The notes below the pieces were generated by a model. It did not search any database and was not told where the DNA came from. It was given only the letters and a program-made list of their open reading frames with translations. From Valencia hispanica (lineage: Eukaryota > Chordata > Actinopteri > Cyprinodontiformes > Valenciidae): a DNA stretch of 64,000 nucleotides. The translations under genes were made by a program, and so were the position numbers. Numbering within the stretch: position 1 is the stretch's first letter; each line of letters opens with the position of its first letter. The stretch is taken from contig OY747713.1 in the NCBI GenBank assembly GCA_963556495.2, forward strand, positions 43,975,461 through 44,039,460, in the 5' to 3' direction. Positions 59,092-64,000 of this stretch are shown in pieces.

Positions 59092-59540
59092 TACCCTATA
59101 AAAGTAATCACCACCTTGGATGTTTTACCTTTAACTGGGTTCACAAATCATCATGACCAACAAAATGTGGCTTTTTTGACAAAAAAACAGCTTAATGTCA
59201 GAGTGGAAACTGATTTCTACAAAATAATAACAATTAAATAAAAATATTTTACATAAAAAAGATGATTTCATAAATATTCGTCCTCTTCAAGTCAGTATTT
59301 AGTAGATGCACATTTAGCTGCAATCACAGCCCAGAGTCTGTATGGGCATGACTCAATCAGGCTGGACATCTGGACACTGCAGTTTTACTCCATTTTTGGG
59401 GGGGGATCGACTGTGAACAGCCCTATTCAAGTTCAATTGAGGTCTGGACTTTGACTGGGCCATTCCAGAACATCCACCATGTTGTCTTCAAACAATTTCT
59501 GTGTAGCTTTAGCTTGATGCTTCGGGTTGTTGTCTTGCTA
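59092..59540 (-). mobile_element. Tc1-like 5' fragment
   Basis: TIR-like TACCCTATAAAAGTAATCAC followed by minus-strand transposase text: TCAGTATTTAGTAGATGCAC, TTTAGCTGCAATCACAGCCC, GGTCTGGACTTTGACTGGGC, CATTCCAGAAC. Cut off at an A-rich junction at 59540. Confidence 0.75.
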
Positions 59541-59544
59541 GAAA

Positions 59545-60300
59545 AAAAAAGTTATCTGAAGCTGTAGTTAGACTACTTCCAGATGACCCTCTGAGCGCCC
59601 TCCTACCTGTCTCCCTAATCACAATACCTGTAGCTGTCCAGTTATCTGGGAGAACCTCCTGACTGCCAAAAGCCTGCCTCAACTCCTCCCAAAAAACCAC
59701 ACAACACTCTTATTTTTTCAGTCTCTGCCTCTTCTGGAGGAAAGTGTTTACAACAGCCATTTCCTTTCCTTTTCACACAATCTACCAACATTTGTCATTC
59801 CTTGTTTCTATCCTGGATACCACATCAATTCCTCCTCACCTCTGTTCTTTTTACCAACATATCAAATTAAGTCTGCACCAATCACCACTTTCTTATTTTT
59901 GCGGATAGTCTCCATTACATTATCTCTCACTCTAGAAATTTTGCTTCTAACTCGTGTCCTACCTGTTGGGCATAACTACTAACAGCAGTGATCATCATAC
60001 CTTTAATTTTGACTTTTTTAGACTTAATTTGACTCATCCGCCTTTCTGACACTCTTTTCACTCCCAGATCATTCCTAAGAAATTCTTCTTTGGTAGAACA
60101 AGTTGAACCCTGCTCTTAAGCTGCTAGCTTTGCTACCTCTCTACCTGATCTTCATTTCCTGCATCATGTCCACCAACTCTCTAGCTTTACCTGTCATTGT
60201 TCCAACATTCAATGTCCCTACTCTTAGTTCTGCACTCTTGCCTTTCCTCTTCTCTCTCTACTTACGAACATACCTTCCGCCTCTCCTCCGTCGATCATCA
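59545..60300 (-). mobile_element. RTE-like LINE endonuclease fragment
   Basis: On the minus strand, AGAGTAGGGACATTGAATGT encodes RVGTLNVGTMTGKARELVDM near 60230, a typical start of an RTE-type endonuclease. Further related text with stops and frameshifts follows towards 59550. Degenerate. Confidence 0.6.
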
Positions 60301-60446
60301 GTAGTCCAGTTTTCACCAGTACCCTGTAGGTCAACAGCACCAGTTGCAGTTGAGCGTTGGCTACGTTATGATGAAGACAAAAAAGCACTCTTGTTTAAAT
60401 CGTTCAAAAATTCAACACTTAACAGGTGCTGGCCTGTTTGGTCCAT

Positions 60447-60715
60447 TTGGGGCGACGGTGGCTCAGGAGGTAGGAGTTTGTCATCTAACCGGTGGGTTGC
60501 CAATTGTATCCTTCATCTGCCTTGCCTGCTGGTGGTGAACAGAGGGCCCAGTGGTGCCAATTGTATGGTAGCCTCGCTTTTGTCAGTCTGCAGCTGTGGC
60601 TACCACGTAGCTTATTACCATGTGAGCATGAATAGGTGAATGACTGAATGTAAAGCACTTTGGGGGTCCTCTGGACTTAAAAAATTGCTATGCAAGTACA
60701 GACCATTTGTATATA
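60447..60715 (+). repeat. tRNA-derived SINE-like repeat
   Basis: Head GGGGCGACGGTGGCTCAGGA, GGTAGGAGTTTGTCATCTAA, CCGGTGGGTTGCC resembles a tRNA-type promoter; the end GTAAAGCACTTTGGGGGTCC and AAATTGCTATGCAAGTACAG matches the common AAAGCGCTATATAAGT end of fish SINEs, with mutations. Confidence 0.6.
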
Positions 60716-61740
60716 TGTATTTTTAACATAATCCATATTTATATATTTAATACAGTAGATACACTTTATGATTTCACAAAAAGCATTTAAAGCACCTCAT
60801 ATCTTATGTTAAATTAAATGATTCAATCTCATAATGTTATTCAAAGAGACTGTTGCAGGCAACAATTATGTTTCCCTTACTAAATTACTGATTAATTTGA
60901 AAAGGTTTACTGAACAAAAGAGTGAAAAGAGGTAGAGCAAAGCTGGAGCAAGAGTTGGTCTGGATCCACACTGGAAGAGAGCTAAGTTTTAAATATGGGT
61001 TTTATGATTTAGCAGGACATGAAGATGGAATTTTGGAGATGGACCTTTATTACTGTTTCAGAGACGATGATGATGATTTGAGGAGGGGTAAGTATGTCCA
61101 CAGATGTTGAAATTGTCAGAAGTAGGTGATCGGTTCTGATGGTAATCGTGTCTTTTTCTTTGAGTCCAGGAGTACCAGTTCTGAGCAAGCATTGGAGGGT
61201 GAACAGTGATTGGCATGAGGTCCAGTAAGGGTGTCCAAGAGGGTATTGGAGGATTGAGGTGGGAGCACACAGCTAGGAACCAGAAGAGGAACCACAGGAC
61301 TGATGGAGATGTCAAAGGAGGTCTTTTAAGATGGTCCAGGAAAGTGAAAACCCTAAGTGAACTGTGAGGAGGGAAGCAGACCTCAGGTAAGGAATACGTG
61401 TTTAGAAAACTACAGTACAGATCCAGGAAGTCATTGCCGAATAGGTGAGAAAACCATCTGGCGTCTGCTTCAAGGAATCTGCTCCTTTAAATACTACTCC
61501 TTATTAGGACTGATGTACTCCAGGTGTAAACCACACCTATTAGTTCCACCCTGCAAGGGAAAAGGTCAGAGAGACAAAAAATGGTTCCATTCCTACTGTA
61601 TATGTTCCATCTTCTTAATGAGTTAAAGAAGAGTGCCTGTTGCCCATCAGCACCGCCCCCATTAGTGTGACAAGGTACTTTCTGCCTCACTGCACATTTA
61701 TGATTGAAAGACTAAATATGTTCCACACATTCATCAAATA
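60716..61740. other. no recognisable gene
   Basis: AT-rich then purine-rich sequence (TGTGAGGAGGGAAGCAGACC). No coding motif found. Confidence 0.4.
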
Positions 61741-63347
61741 CAGGTCCTTCTCAAAAAATTAGCATATTGTGATAAAGTTAATTCTTTTCCATAATGTAAT
61801 GATAAAAATTAAACTTTCATATATGTTAGATTCATTGCACACCAACTGAAATATTTCAGGTCTTTTATTGTTTTAAAACTGATTTGGCATACGGTTAATG
61901 AAAACCCAAAATTCTTATCTCAAAAAATTAGCATATCATGAAAAGGTTCTCTAAATGAGCTATTAACCTAATCATCTGAATCAACTAATTAACTCTAAAC
62001 ACCTGCAAAAGATTCCTGAGGCTTTTAAAAACTCCCAGCCTGGTTCATTACTCAAAACCGCAATCATGGGTAAGACTGCCGACCTGACTGCTGCCCAGAA
62101 GGCCATCATTGACACCCTCAAGCAAGAGGGTAAGACACAGAAAGAAATTTCTGAACGAATTGGCTGTTCCCAGAGTGCTGTATCAAGGCACCTCAGTGGG
62201 AAGTCTGTGGGAAGGAAAAAGTGTGGCAGAAAATGTTGCACAATGAGAAGAGGTGACCAGACCCTGAGGAAGATTGTGGAGAAGGACCGATTCCAGACCT
62301 TGAGGGACCTGCGGAAGCAGTGGACTGAGTCGGGAGTAGAAACATCCAGAGCCACCGTGCACAGGCGTGTGCAGGAAATGGGCTACAGGTGCCGCATTCC
62401 CCAGGTCAAGCCACTTTTGAACCTGAAACAGCGGCAGAAGCGCCTGACCTGGGCTACAGAGAAGCAGCACTGGACAGTTGCTCAGTGGTCCAAAGTACTT
62501 TTTTCGGATGAAAGCAAATTTTGCATGTCATTCGGAAATCAAGGTGCCAGAGTCTGGAGGAAGACTGGGGAGAAGGAAATGCCAAAATGCCTGAAGTCCA
62601 GTGTCAAGTACCCACAGTCAGTGATGGTCTGGGGTGCCATGTCAGCTGCTGGTGTTGGTCCACTGTGTTTTATCAAGGGCAGGGTCAATGCAGCTAGCTA
62701 TCAGGAGATTTTGGAGCACGTCATGCTTCCATCTGCTGAAAAGCTTTATGGAGATGAAGATTTCATTTTTCAGCACGACCTGGCACCTGCTCACAGTGCC
62801 AAAACCACTAGTAAATGGTTTACTGACCATGGTATTACTGTGCTCAATTGGCCTGCCAACTCTCCTGACCTGAACCCCATAGAGAATCTGTGGGATATTG
62901 TGAAGAGGAAGTTGAGAGACGCAAGACCCAACACTTTGGATGAGCTTAAGGCCGCTATCGAAGCATCCTGGGCCTCCATAACACCTCAGCAGTGCCACAG
63001 GCTGATTGCCTCCATTCCACCCCGCATTGAAGCAGTCATTTCTGCAAAAGAATTCCCGACCAAGTATTGAATGCATAACCGAACATAATTATTTGAAGGT
63101 TGACTTTTTTTGTATTAAAAACACTTTTCTTTTATTGGTCGGATGCAATATGCTAATTTTTTGAGATAGGAATTTTGGGTTTTAATGAGCTGTATGCAAA
63201 AATCATCAGTTTTAAAACAATAAAAGACCTGAAATATTTCACTTGGTGTGCAATGAATCTAAAATATATGAAAGTTAAATTTTTATCATTACATTATGGA
63301 AAAGAATGAACTTTATCACAATATGCTAATTTTTTTAGAAGGACCTG
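61741..63347 (+). mobile_element. Tc1-like transposon, structurally intact
   Basis: 1607 bp between TA dinucleotides (61739-61740 and 63348-63349). Outer ends CAGGTCCTTCTCAAAAAATT and GAAGGACCTG. Each end also has an inner repeat of the motif (TCTCAAAAAATTAGCATATC at 61918; ATATGCTAATTTTTTGAGAT at 63149), giving the IR/DR layout with about 200 bp inverted repeats. One uninterrupted transposase gene lies between. Confidence 0.93.
62066..63070 (+). CDS. Tc1-like transposase, full length
   Basis: 334 residues from ATG to TGA without a break, the usual Tc1 length. N-terminal helix-turn-helix (TQKEISERIGCSQSAVSRHL), GRKKCGRK linker, second helix region (SRATVHRRVQEMGYRCRIP). Catalytic DD34E: Asp in KVLFSDESKFCMSFG, Asp in FQHDLAPAHSAK, Glu in NSPDLNPIENLW. 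The glycine-rich part reads VMVWGAMSAAGVGPL. It cuts and pastes the element at TA sites in the nucleus. All catalytic residues are present, so it may still be functional. The best-preserved gene in the window. Confidence 0.93.
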   Translation: MGKTADLTAAQKAIIDTLKQEGKTQKEISERIGCSQSAVSRHLSGKSVGRKKCGRKCCTMRRGDQTLRKIVEKDRFQTLRDLRKQWTESGVETSRATVHRRVQEMGYRCRIPQVKPLLNLKQRQKRLTWATEKQHWTVAQWSKVLFSDESKFCMSFGNQGARVWRKTGEKEMPKCLKSSVKYPQSVMVWGAMSAAGVGPLCFIKGRVNAASYQEILEHVMLPSAEKLYGDEDFIFQHDLAPAHSAKTTSKWFTDHGITVLNWPANSPDLNPIENLWDIVKRKLRDARPNTLDELKAAIEASWASITPQQCHRLIASIPPRIEAVISAKEFPTKY

Positions 63348-63603
63348 TACTTGGATTACAGATGTACAAAACATGCTGATGGTTCTAACATATTGTGTAT
63401 AAAGAGAGGCAGCAATGGGTATGTGCCAACTGCCTACCTCAGTCAGTTCATGTGATGGCACCACCAGAGGTGAAGCACAGTTCATCACTGCCTAATCTCA
63501 CCATTCTCACATGTATTTATTTATACAGGCAATGCACAAATTCAGCAATTTTGACCAGAAGAATTTTGAAATTATACAGAAAACAAATTTATGGAACACT
63601 TAA

Positions 63604-63850
63604 GTGGGGCAACTATGGCTTAGTAAGTAAAGCAGTTGTCTCAATCAGAGGGTTTTAGGTTCAATTCCAGCTTCCTCCAGTCACATGTCATTGTGCCCCT
63701 GGGAAAGGTACTTAACCTTGACTGCCACCACTGTAGGTTGAGGTACCTCAGGTGAAACCACTTGTTCAGCTAATCAGCGTTTATGTACACGAGGTGTTAC
63801 CCACTCCCTTCTGCATTGCCATAGTTACCTATAGATTGTTTATAAATCAG
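63604..63850 (+). repeat. SINE-like repeat
   Basis: ACTATGGCTTAGTAAGTAAA and GCAGTTGTCTCAATCAGAGG, TTTTAGGTTCAATTCCAGCT resemble A and B boxes of a tRNA-derived head, followed by CAGTCACATGTCATTGTGCC and CCTGGGAAAGGTACTTAACC, a common fish SINE body. Confidence 0.55.
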
Positions 63851-64000
63851 CGGACTACTACTACTGGGTTATGAAGTTCAGTCTCAAACCAATTCTGATA
63901 TAGGTTTGATACTTACGAATTGTATTCATACAAGTCAAATTGAGTTTCTGGCAGCTTTTAGCGGGCCACAAACAAATTCAACAAGGCCGTATCCGGCTAG

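Noticed and set aside
62642..63076. Minus-strand open frames in the intact Tc1 element
   Set aside because: Antisense shadows of the transposase gene.

Overview
Vertebrate nuclear DNA, almost certainly a teleost fish: it is AT-rich, has spliced gene fragments with GT-AG introns, and is crowded with fish-type transposable elements (Tc1-like, hAT-like, Harbinger, Merlin/ISXO2-like, Kolobok-like, L2, Rex1, RTE and Tx1-like LINEs, retroviral LTRs). I see no complete conventional host gene. The window reads as repeat-rich intergenic sequence with nested mobile elements, a tRNA-Leu cluster and several gene remnants.

Layout. 1-2449: GC-rich minisatellites (50, 128 and 80 bp periods). 2500-4445 (minus): a two-exon tyrosine-recombinase gene with N-terminal zinc fingers, Crypton-like. 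4850-13270: a tandem tRNA-Leu array in which one copy is split in its anticodon arm by a nearly intact 6.2 kb two-ORF LINE flanked by a 9 bp target duplication. 13549-13682: first-exon fragment of a P2X7-like gene. 16670-20412 (plus): a multi-exon Merlin/ISXO2-type transposase gene broken by a MITE, an L2 LINE and a Rex1-like LINE. 22016-23616: dead Tc1 element. 24340-26831: LINE tail followed by two spliced exons of an unidentified gene. 28830-31111 (minus): retroviral gag and LTR remnant. 31291-32461: two spliced exons of another unidentified gene. 32530-34665: three L2-group LINE pieces in a row. 35333-35645 (minus): P2X7-like terminal exon. 38374-38890: LTR with tRNA-Lys-type primer site.

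41350-46960: nested Tc1, hAT-like and TTAA-type (Kolobok-like, with a THAP ORF) elements. 49763-52260: a Tc1-like element containing a MITE that itself contains a solo LTR. 52506-54136: a convergent Harbinger gene pair (Myb-like protein and nuclease). 54140-59080: mostly unique-looking sequence with possible regulatory islands. 59090-60700: Tc1, RTE and SINE fragments. 61741-63347: a Tc1-like transposon with an uninterrupted 334-residue transposase. 63600-63850: SINE-like tail.

The clearest biology is (i) a LINE sitting in a precise position inside a multicopy tRNA gene, (ii) a zinc-finger/tyrosine-recombinase gene whose two reading frames join through a short intron, and (iii) a Merlin transposase gene whose order of breakage can be read from three successive insertions. 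Identifications come from reading motifs by eye; none was checked against a database.
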